64,000 bases of DNA from Rickettsia typhi (GCA_945881985.1 CAMCVL010000006.1:31197-95196), one strand, 5' to 3'; counted from the stretch's first letter, positions 44,432 to 53,230 are shown. Numbers and translations are program-made. Notes: a model not told the origin generated them from the sequence alone.

Positions 44432-47131
44432 TTACCTTTTGTTTGTTTGTTTTGCCCTACTACTAACAGTTGAGTCCATATAGCTTCCTCTGCGTCTTGG
44501 TGGCTTGGATGGTGCACTTGACGGTCTAGCTGGAGGATTTGAGTTTGGGGCAGAGCTCTCACCAGATGGTGCTGATTGCGGACGGGCAGGCTCTTCAAAT
44601 TCAATGTTATCATTTGGTGAAAAACTACCCCCATCCCCATTACTAGAGTCCGAGCCCTCATTTACATCTCCTGCACCTCCTTCTTCTTCGCCAGAGGTAG
44701 AGTTATCATCTGGATCCTCAACGCTGTCAAGGTTGTCGCTGTCAAGGTTGTCAACGCCTTCACCGTCAAACAGAACTTCATTACCACCTCCATCTCCTTC
44801 CGCTCCTCCACTTTCTTCTTCTTTGTTTTCCTCTTCGCTCTCTGTTGAATATTGTTCCATTGGAGTAATTTTTCCTCTTTCTGCCATGTTATCTTGATCT
44901 TCAGTTTCTGGCAAAGGATTGTCACCTGTTTTGTTTTCTTCTTCGTCTTCCATTCCTTTTGTTCCATCTTTGGACGCAATGTTTGATTTGTCACCTCCTT
45001 TATCACCTGTCTTGTCACCTGCCTTGTCACCAGCCTCATCTCTTAAAGGTGATTTAGGTTTGCTATCGTTACCATCGCCGCCAGATGCATCGTCGCTAAT
45101 TACATTGGATTTAGCCCCAGAGCCGGAGCCCGATGCTCCGCTAGGAGGCTTTAATTTGGATGTTGCTGCTTGTCTTGCATTGTAGGCATCAAAGTCTTTT
45201 TCCATAGCTTTTTTGTCAGCTTCAGAGCCTGTCGCTCCTCTTATCATGCCATCCTTGCGAAAGCCGTGATTAATAGCAACCATTCCTCCGTTTTTAATGG
45301 AATCATTTTGGTAATCCGTAAGCAGGCTTTCTCTTGCCTTTGCAAAATCCCCATTTTCTGGATTGTTTAAAAATCCTTGTCTGGCATCCTCGCCTTGCGA
45401 AACAGCTTGGTTGTAATCATCAAGTTTAGCGTTATACGCATTCATCACATCGCTACCTGCTTTGCCTTTAACATTGTTTAAGATATCGGTATTTTTTTTA
45501 TTTTTTTCAATAGCATTCTCTGCTGCTTGGTTGCCAAGCAAGTCCAAATTTGTGCCTTTTGACGCGGTATCAGTGGCATTGTTGAACTTATCTATTGCAT
45601 TCATTCCTTTTTTCCATGTTGCTTCTAATTTATTGAAAAACCCACCTTCTTCTTCAAGTTTTTTAATTTCTGCTTCATTTTTTGCAATATCTTTGTTTCT
45701 CTGTTCAATTCTTTTTACATTATCTTGAGCCCCCTTACCGCTAATTCTATCTGCAACATTGGAGTATGCTGCCTTTGCATTCTCCCATGCTAAAGCTGCC
45801 GCACCTTCGTTTAAACCTTTGTTTAGAGCTGCAGATTTGTCGTACATTGCGCCAATTGAGCCAGATTTGGTATTTATGCCACCGGATATTAATGCACCTG
45901 ATATTTCCACTGCGGCATCAAGCATTTTTTGCGATGCCAAGCTCATTACAATAAGGCATCCAATATTGGTTAATATATCTGGGTAGGGGTTTGACACGCT
46001 TGGTAAAAATTTATACCCAAACATAAAAGGTATTGTTACTTTAAGGATGTATTCGGTGTTAAAGATTGTTGCAAGCCAAGACGGTAATGGAATTTTAAAT
46101 GTTATGCCTAAAACGGTGCCCCAGCAAACTTCGTAAAGCATTGCTGTTTTGATGAAGGCAATTAGTATATAGTTTGTTAATATTAAAACAACATATATCA
46201 TAAATTGCTGCAAAGACAGAGCCGCAAGTGCCTTAAACCATGTTTTAAAAAAATCTTTTGTTCTGTCAAATATCAGCATTATAATAAATATAGGGCCGGC
46301 ACAAAGCATAAACCCAGCAATCACCATGGTTGAGGCATATAATAAAATGCCTCTAAAATTAAGTATTAACAAAGACAATACTGCAAACATTATTGCAATT
46401 AGATAGAAAAATCCAAAGTAACCACTTATAACAAAAGCTAAGATTTTTTCCATCGCAAGAGGGGAAAAAACATAGAATAGGGCTTGGTCTAAAAGTCCAA
46501 AAGGGGTCTCGGGGTTTGCACCGCCGCTTAAGGACACATTAAATTTATAAGCTAAGTACTTAGCACCAAAGAGCAGGGGTCTTATTATAAAGTCAAAGTA
46601 ATAATCCCAACCTTTTGCACTTGTAAAAAGTATAACAACAAAAATTCTAAACACATCTGGTAATACATCTTTAATTGCAATTGATTTAGTCCCTACAATA
46701 ATCCCTACGCCATAAAGAGTAATGTATAGTATTATACACATTGATACAACAAGTTTAACATCCCTATCACCTAAAAAATTTTTCACAGTGGAATGTATTA
46801 TGCCATTAAATCCTGAATCGTTGCGTTTTTGCAACATTCCCTTGCCTGCATCAACATCATTTGTCTTCCAAAAACTTGAGTCCCCGTATATTCTTGTGGT
46901 AAGTTGCCCTATAATAAGGCTTGCTAACCAAGTACCAAAAACACCTTTGTTAAATTGTTGCTGTATGCCAGCTGCACTGCTTCCTATAGCTCCAGTGCCT
47001 TGGTCTGCTATGTCTTTTGATATGCACCCCTTGTTTTTGCCTTTGCAGGATGCAATGATTGATGTTGCAACAAGAATTAATAAAAGATTTTTGATAAACC
47101 TTTTAACACTCCCGCTAGAAAAAAAATTCAT
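44432..47131 (-). CDS. virB6: VirB6/TrbL-type secretion protein with long acidic tail
   Basis: 899 residues. N-terminus has a lipoprotein-like signal (LLLILVATSIIASCKGK). A polytopic region follows (about residues 100-430) with several long helices, the core of the VirB6 channel protein. From about 450 it becomes soluble and helical, and from about 640 low-complexity and acidic: a DKAGDKTGDKGGDK run, a doubled DNLDS, Glu/Ser-rich blocks, and a Pro/Ser/Arg-rich end. Long VirB6 proteins with extended tails are characteristic of Rickettsiales and are thought to face the outside or the host. ATG at 47131; a TTG at 47143 is also in frame. It lies between trpE and the mrpD-like gene. Confidence 0.9.
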   Translation of the reverse strand: MNFFSSGSVKRFIKNLLLILVATSIIASCKGKNKGCISKDIADQGTGAIGSSAAGIQQQFNKGVFGTWLASLIIGQLTTRIYGDSSFWKTNDVDAGKGMLQKRNDSGFNGIIHSTVKNFLGDRDVKLVVSMCIILYITLYGVGIIVGTKSIAIKDVLPDVFRIFVVILFTSAKGWDYYFDFIIRPLLFGAKYLAYKFNVSLSGGANPETPFGLLDQALFYVFSPLAMEKILAFVISGYFGFFYLIAIMFAVLSLLILNFRGILLYASTMVIAGFMLCAGPIFIIMLIFDRTKDFFKTWFKALAALSLQQFMIYVVLILTNYILIAFIKTAMLYEVCWGTVLGITFKIPLPSWLATIFNTEYILKVTIPFMFGYKFLPSVSNPYPDILTNIGCLIVMSLASQKMLDAAVEISGALISGGINTKSGSIGAMYDKSAALNKGLNEGAAALAWENAKAAYSNVADRISGKGAQDNVKRIEQRNKDIAKNEAEIKKLEEEGGFFNKLEATWKKGMNAIDKFNNATDTASKGTNLDLLGNQAAENAIEKNKKNTDILNNVKGKAGSDVMNAYNAKLDDYNQAVSQGEDARQGFLNNPENGDFAKARESLLTDYQNDSIKNGGMVAINHGFRKDGMIRGATGSEADKKAMEKDFDAYNARQAATSKLKPPSGASGSGSGAKSNVISDDASGGDGNDSKPKSPLRDEAGDKAGDKTGDKGGDKSNIASKDGTKGMEDEEENKTGDNPLPETEDQDNMAERGKITPMEQYSTESEEENKEEESGGAEGDGGGNEVLFDGEGVDNLDSDNLDSVEDPDDNSTSGEEEGGAGDVNEGSDSSNGDGGSFSPNDNIEFEEPARPQSAPSGESSAPNSNPPARPSSAPSKPPRRRGSYMDSTVSSRAKQTNKR

Positions 47132-47161
47132 TTTAAGGCACAAATAATTGCTGTCATTATC

Positions 47162-48664
47162 TTAAACAAATTCTTTTGACAAGTAAAGACTTTTTATCAA
47201 AGCCATCATCTTGTTTATGCATTCATTATATTCACTTTCGGGCTCGCTATGATACACAACCCCTGCACCTGCCTGCATAAAAATTTTACAATCTTTAACC
47301 AGTGCGGTGCGTAGCATTATGCAGGTTTCAAGAGTATTTTTGTTGACATAACCAAGGCAGCCAGCATAAAAACATCTTTTTATATTTTCAAGCTCTGCAA
47401 TTATCTGCATTGCCCTAATTTTTGGCCCGCCAGAGAGTGTTCCCGCCGGAAACCCAGCAAACATAGCATCCACAACGCTCTTGTCATCTCGTAACAATCC
47501 TTTTACGGTAGAAGATATATGCATTACATGCGAGTAAAACTCAACCTCCATCTGTCTTGCAACTTCAACTGAGCCATCCTTGCAAACAATGCCAACATCG
47601 TTGCGGGCAAGGTCCAAGAGTATCAGGTGCTCGGATACTTCCTTTTGGTCGGCAAGTAAATCCTCGGCAATTTTTTTGTCCTCAGCCTCACTCTTGCCCT
47701 TTGGTCTTGTGCCGGCAAGAGGCTTGATGAATACTTCGCCATTTTTTACTCTTACCATTATTTCGGGGCTGGAGCCTATAATGTAAAAGTCATCAATTTT
47801 AACGCAAAACATAAAGGGCGATGGATTTATGCCTCTAAGTGCTCTGTAAAACGAGAGTGGCTCAAAGCCTTCGTCGGTATCTTTTATAAGTCGCAAGGAT
47901 GGAACAACCTGAAAGCAATCCCCCTCCCTTGCGTAATCAATACACTTTTGCACTTTGTTTAGGTAGTCTTGTTTTGAGGTATCGGACATAAGTTTAACCT
48001 CTCCAATATCGGTAATTTTAACAAGATGCTCCTTTGTGTAGACGCCGCCTTGTGGGCTTGGCATAATCTGTTTTTGCGGTGAATTAATTTTTGCAGCCTC
48101 AGGCACGATACCCAAAACAATCTCTTTAATATTTTGCAATCTTTGCTTGGCATTAATGTAACCTTCTCCGCTTTGGCAAATGGCAACAATTGTCATTTTA
48201 TCAAAAAGTTTGTCAAAATAAACTATATACTTTGGCAAGGTGATAACGCAATCTGGTATTGACACATCCTTAACTTGCTTACTTGCATCAATTAAATAAA
48301 GTGCCTCCGTGCAGTTGTAAGATAGATAAAAAAAGTAAGAAGAGACAAAATCTGGCATGTTTTTGCCTAAGGTGTCAACTTCAAGATTTTGCACCAAGGT
48401 CTCCATTTTGCTGCTTAGCGAGGGGGAGGAGTTAAGCGAGTGTTTTTCGTTGCATCCTATTGCAATAATTGAGTATCTTGCCTTGTTTGAGTTTGTTATT
48501 ACGGAGTCGTAAAAAAAGTAGTCTAGGCATTCAAGACTTGAGTTTTTAATTCTTGTTAATGCAAGCATTGGGGTTGTCATGTCGGCTTCAAGCTCGGCAG
48601 AAATTGCTTTATATTTGCATTTTGAAGCGTTAAAAATATCTTGTTGGCTTAATTTTATTTGCAT
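47162..48664 (-). CDS. trpE: Anthranilate synthase component I
   Basis: Chorismate-using enzyme that starts tryptophan synthesis, working with the glutamine amidotransferase TrpG. 500 residues. The chorismate site is complete: PLAGTRPKGKSEAEDK near 310, DLARNDVGIVCK near 350, and AGFPAGTLSGGPKIRAM near 400. The C-terminal block has MQAGAGVVYHSEPESEYNE. The feedback site region is at the N-terminus (TPMLALTRI), where TrpE binds tryptophan. PabB is the alternative, but the length and start favour TrpE. trpG is not adjacent. It is 11 bp after the phoU-like gene and 30 bp before virB6. Confidence 0.93.
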   Translation of the reverse strand: MQIKLSQQDIFNASKCKYKAISAELEADMTTPMLALTRIKNSSLECLDYFFYDSVITNSNKARYSIIAIGCNEKHSLNSSPSLSSKMETLVQNLEVDTLGKNMPDFVSSYFFYLSYNCTEALYLIDASKQVKDVSIPDCVITLPKYIVYFDKLFDKMTIVAICQSGEGYINAKQRLQNIKEIVLGIVPEAAKINSPQKQIMPSPQGGVYTKEHLVKITDIGEVKLMSDTSKQDYLNKVQKCIDYAREGDCFQVVPSLRLIKDTDEGFEPLSFYRALRGINPSPFMFCVKIDDFYIIGSSPEIMVRVKNGEVFIKPLAGTRPKGKSEAEDKKIAEDLLADQKEVSEHLILLDLARNDVGIVCKDGSVEVARQMEVEFYSHVMHISSTVKGLLRDDKSVVDAMFAGFPAGTLSGGPKIRAMQIIAELENIKRCFYAGCLGYVNKNTLETCIMLRTALVKDCKIFMQAGAGVVYHSEPESEYNECINKMMALIKSLYLSKEFV

Positions 48665-48675
48665 ATCTTTTATTA

Positions 48676-49386
48676 TTACATATCATTATCAAGGTCTGCA
48701 ATAAAATCTTGCCCGCTTGCAACATACTTAACCGTAAAGTGGTTGTAGATTGAGTAGTCGGAGACTCTTTCAATAATCTTTGCAATTTCAATAATTGCAT
48801 AACAACCCACTATGCCCTTTGCATTTGTGCTTTTAATGCGAGATTTCATCTCTCTTTTGATTGAGTTATACATATCATCAATTTTTTTGTCAAGAGAGAC
48901 TGGATTTTGTGCGGCATCTAAAATTTCAATCTCCGAGAGGCATAAAATTTTGAGCTGTTCTATGGATTGTTGATTGATTGCAACGGCAAGCTCTAGCATT
49001 GATTTTAGCTTTTGTCTTGCATCTTCGTCTATGATTTTGCGATAAGATTGTGTTTTTTTAATGGTTTTAAAAAGCCATTTTGCAACAAGAGTTTGATAAA
49101 CCGAGACCCTATTTGCTGAGGCACAAAATCTTAACTGCAAGCCCACCATTTTAAACAGACCAAAAATTGCAAGCACAAGCTCGTTAATACTTGCATCGCT
49201 TGCTTTAGTTTGATTTACAAGATTTAAAACCTCAAGTTTTTCACTATTGCCAAAATTGACATCAAATGCCTTGTTTGTAAAGCCAATTAAAGATGCAATG
49301 TTTTTACTTTGCTTATCAAGCTCGCTTAAAAGATTAAAGATATGCTGAAACTTTAAATCTTTTTTTTTCAAATCGTTAATAGTCAC
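48676..49386 (-). CDS. PhoU-like protein
   Basis: 236 residues, all helical. Two PhoU repeats can be traced. The first centres on FKMVGLQLRFCASANRVSVYQTLVAKW, where PhoU has SDLRxxxxxxKxxxDLERIGD. The second centres on CYAIIEIAKIIERVSDYSIY with the metal-binding ExxxD pattern, followed by VKYVASGQ. Divergent from typical PhoU, so the name is by motif. PhoU represses the Pho regulon and controls the Pst transporter; pstC lies 28 kb away. GTG start. It is followed 11 bp later by trpE. Confidence 0.72.
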   Translation of the reverse strand: MTINDLKKKDLKFQHIFNLLSELDKQSKNIASLIGFTNKAFDVNFGNSEKLEVLNLVNQTKASDASINELVLAIFGLFKMVGLQLRFCASANRVSVYQTLVAKWLFKTIKKTQSYRKIIDEDARQKLKSMLELAVAINQQSIEQLKILCLSEIEILDAAQNPVSLDKKIDDMYNSIKREMKSRIKSTNAKGIVGCYAIIEIAKIIERVSDYSIYNHFTVKYVASGQDFIADLDNDM

Positions 49387-49418
49387 CTTTGATACCTTAA
49401 AAATTTATATAAATTAAA

Positions 49419-49586
49419 TTATGATGTGCGTTGCATCCATCCAAAATTAGGATTAATTCTATCGTCGCAAGGCCCAGATGGTGCAGAGCTACAAGGGCTT
49501 TTAAGCTGCTCCCCCTTTTTTTTACTACAGGATACGCAGGCTAAAAAGATACCTGCAAGCATCAACAAAAACCTAAACTTATTCAT
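49419..49586 (-). CDS. Small lipoprotein (possible VirB7-like)
   Basis: 55 residues from ATG 49586: signal peptide FLLMLAGIFLACVSC with a lipobox-like Cys20, then SKKKGEQLKSPCSSAPSGPC and an end INPNFGWMQRTS. Small lipoproteins of this plan occur as VirB7 in Rickettsiales type IV secretion clusters. A virB6 gene follows two genes later in the same run, so this is a candidate, but the sequence is too short for certainty. It is the first gene of the minus-strand run. Confidence 0.55.
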   Translation of the reverse strand: MNKFRFLLMLAGIFLACVSCSKKKGEQLKSPCSSAPSGPCDDRINPNFGWMQRTS

Positions 49587-49657
49587 GCCTTTAAAAACAA
49601 ATAATACCATAAATATAATATAGTTTAAAATTAAAATATTAAAATTGCAAATACTTA

Positions 49658-49685
49658 TTGACAAAGCTTTTGTTTTTTGTAAACT
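49658..49685 (+). promoter_or_regulatory. Probable promoter of tRNA-Arg
   Basis: TTGACA (49658-49663), a 16-bp spacer and TAAACT (49680-49685), 18 bp upstream of the tRNA. The -35 is perfect and the -10 weak (4 of 6 bases). Confidence 0.5.
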
Positions 49686-49703
49686 TGTATTGCTTTACTA
49701 TGT

Positions 49704-49780
49704 GCACTTGTAGCTCAGCTGGATAGAGCATCTGACTACGGATCAGAAGGTCAAGGGTTCGAATCCTTTCAAGTGCGCCA
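49704..49780 (+). tRNA. tRNA-Arg (ACG)
   Basis: Cloverleaf complete: acceptor GCACTTG pairs with CAAGTGC, D-arm TAGCTCAGCTGGATAGAGC, anticodon loop CTACGGA giving ACG (read as ICG after deamination), T-arm GGGTTCGAATCC, and encoded CCA. argD begins 75 bp downstream and is probably read from the same promoter. Confidence 0.96.
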
Positions 49781-49855
49781 AGCAACAAAAATCCTTCAAA
49801 AGCAAAGTTGCTTGCAAGTTTTAGCGGTTTGTAAGTAAGTCTTAAATAGCACTTT

Positions 49856-51025
49856 ATGTCTTTTTTATTTAATACCCATAATAGGTCTGGTATTGCATTT
49901 GCAATGGGGCAGGGTTGCTATTTATTTGACGAGGCAAATAATAAATATCTCGACTTTGCATCCGGCATAGCCGTCAACTCCTTGGGGCACTGCCACCCAG
50001 AGGTCAACAAAGCTTTAACCAAGCAAGCAAACAAACTTTGGCATGTATCAAACCTTTACACAATTAGTGAGGCAGAGGCATTTGCAAAGCAAATGTGCGA
50101 TTTTACCTTTGCTGACAAGGCTTTTTTTTGCAACTCGGGTGCTGAGGCTGTGGAGTGCATGATAAAAATAATTAGAAGATATTTTTTTTTGAAAAATCAG
50201 CCACAAAAAAATCGGATTATTACATTTAAAAATTCCTTTCACGGGCGGACAATTGCAACTGTTTGTGCCTCTGCCAACTATAAATACATGGAGGGTTTTG
50301 CCCCTTTTTTGGATGGTTTTGACTGCATAGATTGCGGCGATATAGAGCTTGTTAAAAAAACAATCACCGATAAAACGGCTGGTATTATAATAGAGCCGGT
50401 GCAGGGCGAGGGGGGTGTGAACTTTGTTGGTGCTGCTTTTTTGCAAGACTTAAGAGAGCTTTGTAATCAAAAAAATATATTACTTGCATTGGACGAGGTT
50501 CAGTGTGGTATGGGGCGTACTGGCACTTTATTTGCTTACGAGCAGGCTGGTATAAAGCCTGATGTTTTAGCATTTGCCAAGGGTATAGCAAACGGCTTTC
50601 CTTTAGGTGGGTGCCTTGCCACTGGGGATGCTGCAAGTGCAATAACACCCGGCACTCATGGCACAACATATGGTAGTAATCCTCTTGCTATGGCAGTGGG
50701 TTCTTGTGTGTTTGGTATTATTTCAAATCCAAATTTTTTACATGGCGTAAAAGAGGTTGCAGATTATCTTGATGAAAAACTTAAAAATATTATTGCTAGC
50801 CACCCTGATTTGTTTGTAAAGCCTAGAGGGCTTGGATTGATGCGAGGTATTGAATGCTCTGCTGCATTGCAGGCATCGGTTTTTGTGGAGGCTGCAAGGG
50901 CAAATAACTTGCTACTTGCAACTGCTGGGCAAAATGTTATTCGTATCCTACCCCCTTTAATTATTGGTAAATCTGAGGTTGATGAATTTGCCGAGAGCTT
51001 TAATAAAACAATTAAAAGCTTATAG
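49856..51025 (+). CDS. argD: Acetylornithine / succinyl-diaminopimelate aminotransferase
   Basis: PLP class III aminotransferase serving arginine synthesis and, in many bacteria, the DAP/lysine branch needed for peptidoglycan. 389 residues. Family blocks: YLDFASGIAVNSLGHCHPE near 40, FKNSFHGRTIATVCAS, LDEVQCGMGRTGTLFAYE, and the PLP lysine in LAFAKGIANGFPLGG. A C-terminal HGTTYGSNPLAMAVG follows. Other arg genes are not here, and the DAP role may explain its retention. Confidence 0.93.
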   Translation: MSFLFNTHNRSGIAFAMGQGCYLFDEANNKYLDFASGIAVNSLGHCHPEVNKALTKQANKLWHVSNLYTISEAEAFAKQMCDFTFADKAFFCNSGAEAVECMIKIIRRYFFLKNQPQKNRIITFKNSFHGRTIATVCASANYKYMEGFAPFLDGFDCIDCGDIELVKKTITDKTAGIIIEPVQGEGGVNFVGAAFLQDLRELCNQKNILLALDEVQCGMGRTGTLFAYEQAGIKPDVLAFAKGIANGFPLGGCLATGDAASAITPGTHGTTYGSNPLAMAVGSCVFGIISNPNFLHGVKEVADYLDEKLKNIIASHPDLFVKPRGLGLMRGIECSAALQASVFVEAARANNLLLATAGQNVIRILPPLIIGKSEVDEFAESFNKTIKSL

Positions 51026-51171
51026 CAAAATCACATTTTAAAATTACAATTTAATACAATCATTAAGTAAAAACAATACAAAGTGTTTGACTTTAACCAA
51101 TACCGCATTATTTAATAACTAATTGTTAATTAATTATTAAAAATACTATGACAAAACCTTTGTTTAGGTAT

Positions 51172-51221
51172 AGCCAGCCCGCCTCCCCCCTTGCTGGCAA
51201 AGCCAGCAGGCGGAGCTGGCT
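51172..51221. repeat. GC-rich palindromic element A
   Basis: 50-bp structured element in very A/T-rich DNA. Outer stem AGCCAGC-CCGCC (51172-51183) pairs with GGCGG-A-GCTGGCT (51209-51221), with one bulged base. Inside lies an unpaired C-rich tract TCCCCCCT, then an inner hairpin TGCTGGC-AAA-GCCAGCA. The architecture matches element B at 63101-63153. Confidence 0.75.
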
Positions 51222-52007
51222 AATGAGGAAGCCGCGAAAGCTTTAACACTATTTACTTACTATAATTATTAATATTTTATGAAAAAACTAGCAGAGGTGT
51301 ACCACATGGACATCTACGGCAAAAGGCTACCAAAGTTCAAACAAATTAGCGAGATAGATTTAGAAACATCGGCGTTTACAAAGCTTGAGCCTTGTGCCCC
51401 ATTTTACTTGTTTGTACCGCAAGATAATACCCTAAGAGCCCAGTACGACAAGGGCTGGAGCTTAAGGGATGTTTTTATAGAGAGTGGGGTTGGTATTACA
51501 AGTGCTCACGATGATTTTGTTGTTGATTTTAAGAAAGAAAAACTTGTGAATAAATTTACAGAGTTTCAAAAATCAGAGAAAAGTTTGGATTTGCACGATA
51601 AATTCAATGTCAACAAAAAGGCAGGATGGGATATTTTAAAAGCTTGGGAGGAGCTTCAGGTGCTTTCTGCAAACGATATTGATAACTTGATTTGTAAAAT
51701 AGATTACCGCCCCTTTGACGCAAGGCATATTATTTATCACGATGCTCTTGTTTGGCGAACTGTTAAAAAAATGACTAACCATCTTCTTGGCAAACAAAAC
51801 ATATCCCTTGTCTTTGTTCGCAACCAACAAGGTGCTAGCTACTACGATAATGTTTTTATTTCAAAACACATAATTGACTTACACTTACTGCCAATAGGCT
51901 CATACCTCGCCCCCCTCTACCTCTACACCGACAACCTTGGAATGGAAGAGAAAACACCAAACTTTCAACCAGAGTTTTTAAAGATGATTGCGAATCTAGG
52001 TAAAAAC

Positions 52008-52126
52008 AACCCCCTTGAGGGGGAGCTGGAATCTTGCAAAGATTTTGGTGGGGAGTTTAATAACAACAACCCCTCCCAGAATTTGCAGGCAAATTCTACC
52101 CTCCCTCAAGGGGAGGGTGATACCCC
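52008..52126. repeat. In-frame palindrome cluster in the restriction enzyme fragment
   Basis: Three adjacent perfect hairpins inside the coding frame: CCCCC-TTGA-GGGGG (52010-52023), AGAATTTGC-AG-GCAAATTCT (52078-52097) and CCCTCCC-TCAAG-GGGAGGG (52099-52117). They encode a stretch (NNPLEGELE ... STLPQGEGD) with no match to the enzyme's own pattern. The peptide -LPQGEG- is one I associate with dispersed bacterial repeats. This looks like a mobile palindromic repeat inserted without breaking the frame. Confidence 0.7.
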
Positions 52127-52307
52127 TCCTACTCCAGAACAAATTTTAGCCTACATCTATGCCGTTTTGCACTCTAACAATTACAGAACAAGGTATTTAG
52201 ACTTTTTAAAGATTGACTTCCCTAAGATTCCATTTGATGTTTCAATTCAGGAATTTAAACGCCTTGCATCACTAGGGCAGGAGCTAATTGAGGCTCATTT
52301 GATGCAA

Positions 52308-52349
52308 ACCCCTCCTTCTTCCTCCCCTGTTAGGGGAGGTTGGTGGGGT
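52308..52349. repeat. Second in-frame palindrome in the same gene
   Basis: Outer ACCCC (52308-52312) with GGGGT (52345-52349), and an inner stem CCTCCCC-TGTTA-GGGGAGG (52321-52339). The frame remains open and encodes TPPSSSPVRGGWWG, again foreign to the surrounding sequence. It shares the C/T-rich left and G-rich right layout of the cluster at 52008-52126. Confidence 0.7.
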
Positions 52350-52698
52350 CTTAGCATTGGCAATCCTGAGTTTGACGGCGAGCAAAACTTTGTTGTAGAA
52401 AAGGTATCTTACAACCAGCCAACACAAAGGCTTTATTTTAACAAAACTTGTTATTTTACTGGGGTATCTCCTGCAGTTTGGGAATTTAAAATAGGTGGCT
52501 ACCAAGTGCTTGATAAATATTTAAAATCTCGTAAGGATACTAATATATCTGATGACTTAAAGCATATTCAAAACATCATAAAGGTGCTGGAGTATAGCGT
52601 AAAAAAGATGGAGGAGGTGGATAGTTTAATTTAGGTGCATTGGCTTGATAGGCTTTAAATTGGCTTGGTAAAATGAAAAATGGATTTACTTTAATAGC

Positions 52699-52727
52699 TT
52701 GACATCTGCAATTAAGTGATATAAGAT
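52699..52727 (+). promoter_or_regulatory. Promoter of the cold-shock gene
   Basis: TTGACA (52699-52704), a 17-bp spacer and TAAGAT (52722-52727). It leaves a transcript leader of about 75 nt before the GTG, as is common for cold-shock genes. Confidence 0.6.
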
Positions 52728-52809
52728 TTACTTGAATTATCTTTGATAATGCACTTGTTGCCTTGTTTTGATAGTTTAAAATTTGTTTATTGTATTTTTT
52801 TGTATTTCT

Positions 52810-53031
52810 GTGGCTGACAACAAAAGCAACTCTCAAAAAGGAGTTATTAAATTTTTTAAAAAGGATAAAGGTTTTGGTTTTATTACTGCAAACGATGGCA
52901 AGGATGTGTTTTTTCACATAACTTCATGCCTATCACCTGAGGACGCTTTTAGACCTGAGGCTGATGTTTCTTTTTCAACCGAACTTGACAAAGACGGTAG
53001 AGTAAGAGCTATTAATGTTACTGTTCTTTAA
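52810..53031 (+). CDS. Cold-shock domain protein
   Basis: 73-residue single-stranded RNA-binding protein of the CspA family, an RNA chaperone induced by cold or in stationary phase. Both RNP motifs are intact: KGFGFI and VFFHI, in GVIKFFKKDKGFGFITANDGKDVFFHIT. GTG start at 52810 fits the family; in-frame codons upstream (TTG at 52783) give a leader that does not match. Standing alone, with its own promoter and terminator. Confidence 0.93.
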   Translation: MADNKSNSQKGVIKFFKKDKGFGFITANDGKDVFFHITSCLSPEDAFRPEADVSFSTELDKDGRVRAINVTVL

Positions 53032-53040
53032 TAAAACATT

Positions 53041-53064
53041 CCCCATTTTTTTGCAAAAATGGGG
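53041..53064 (+). terminator. Hairpin after the cold-shock gene
   Basis: Perfect 10-bp stem CCCCATTTTT (53041-53050) and AAAAATGGGG (53055-53064) with loop TTGC, 9 bp after the stop. No long T-run follows, but the stem itself ends in T and A runs. It may work in both directions between the convergent cold-shock and tolC-like genes. Confidence 0.65.
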
Positions 53065-53087
53065 TAGTATTTAATCTAAAACGCTTA

Positions 53088-53117
53088 ACTATTTTAAGTC
53101 TTTTGTTTTAAAATAGT
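53088..53117 (-). terminator. A/T-rich inverted repeat before the tolC-like 3' end
   Basis: ACTATTTTAA (53088-53097) and TTAAAATAGT (53108-53117) with a 10-nt loop, about 110 bp after the tolC-like stop on the minus strand. Weak stem; a possible terminator of the kdsA-guaA-tolC run. Confidence 0.35.
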
Positions 53118-53230
53118 AATTCCATTATCTATATTTTGTAAAAATTTTCTAACAAAATTTTTATAAATCAATCCCAATCCCAATTGTATAAAACCATTGA
53201 TAAAATCAAATGCAATTTTTAATATTGGTG

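Larger units (their letters stand above)
51279..52634 (+). pseudogene. C-terminal fragment of a type ISP/IIG restriction-modification enzyme
   Basis: 451 codons that match only the C-terminal target-recognition part of large single-chain restriction enzymes. It starts inside a motif (KLAEVYHMDIYGKRLPKF) that in intact enzymes lies hundreds of residues in, and includes KIDYRPFDARHIIYHDALVWR and QILAYIYAVLHSNNYRTRYLDFLKIDFPKIP. The C-terminus has YFTGVSPAVWEFKIGGYQVLDKYLKSR. No methylase or nuclease motif is present, so it is a 5'-truncated remnant or a specificity-only piece. The frame is interrupted by two in-frame palindromic inserts (52008-52126 and 52308-52349). Element A lies 57 bp upstream. 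Confidence 0.8.

Noticed and set aside
44505-45185. Long Ser/Pro-rich plus-strand frames opposite the virB6 tail
   Set aside because: They mirror the acidic low-complexity tail of virB6; long antisense frames are expected over such repeats.
52008-52349. CRISPR-like repeats
   Set aside because: The hairpins differ in sequence and spacing, and are inside an open reading frame.
51279-52634. Intact restriction gene
   Set aside because: It begins in the middle of a family motif and lacks methylase and nuclease parts, so it is reported as a fragment.
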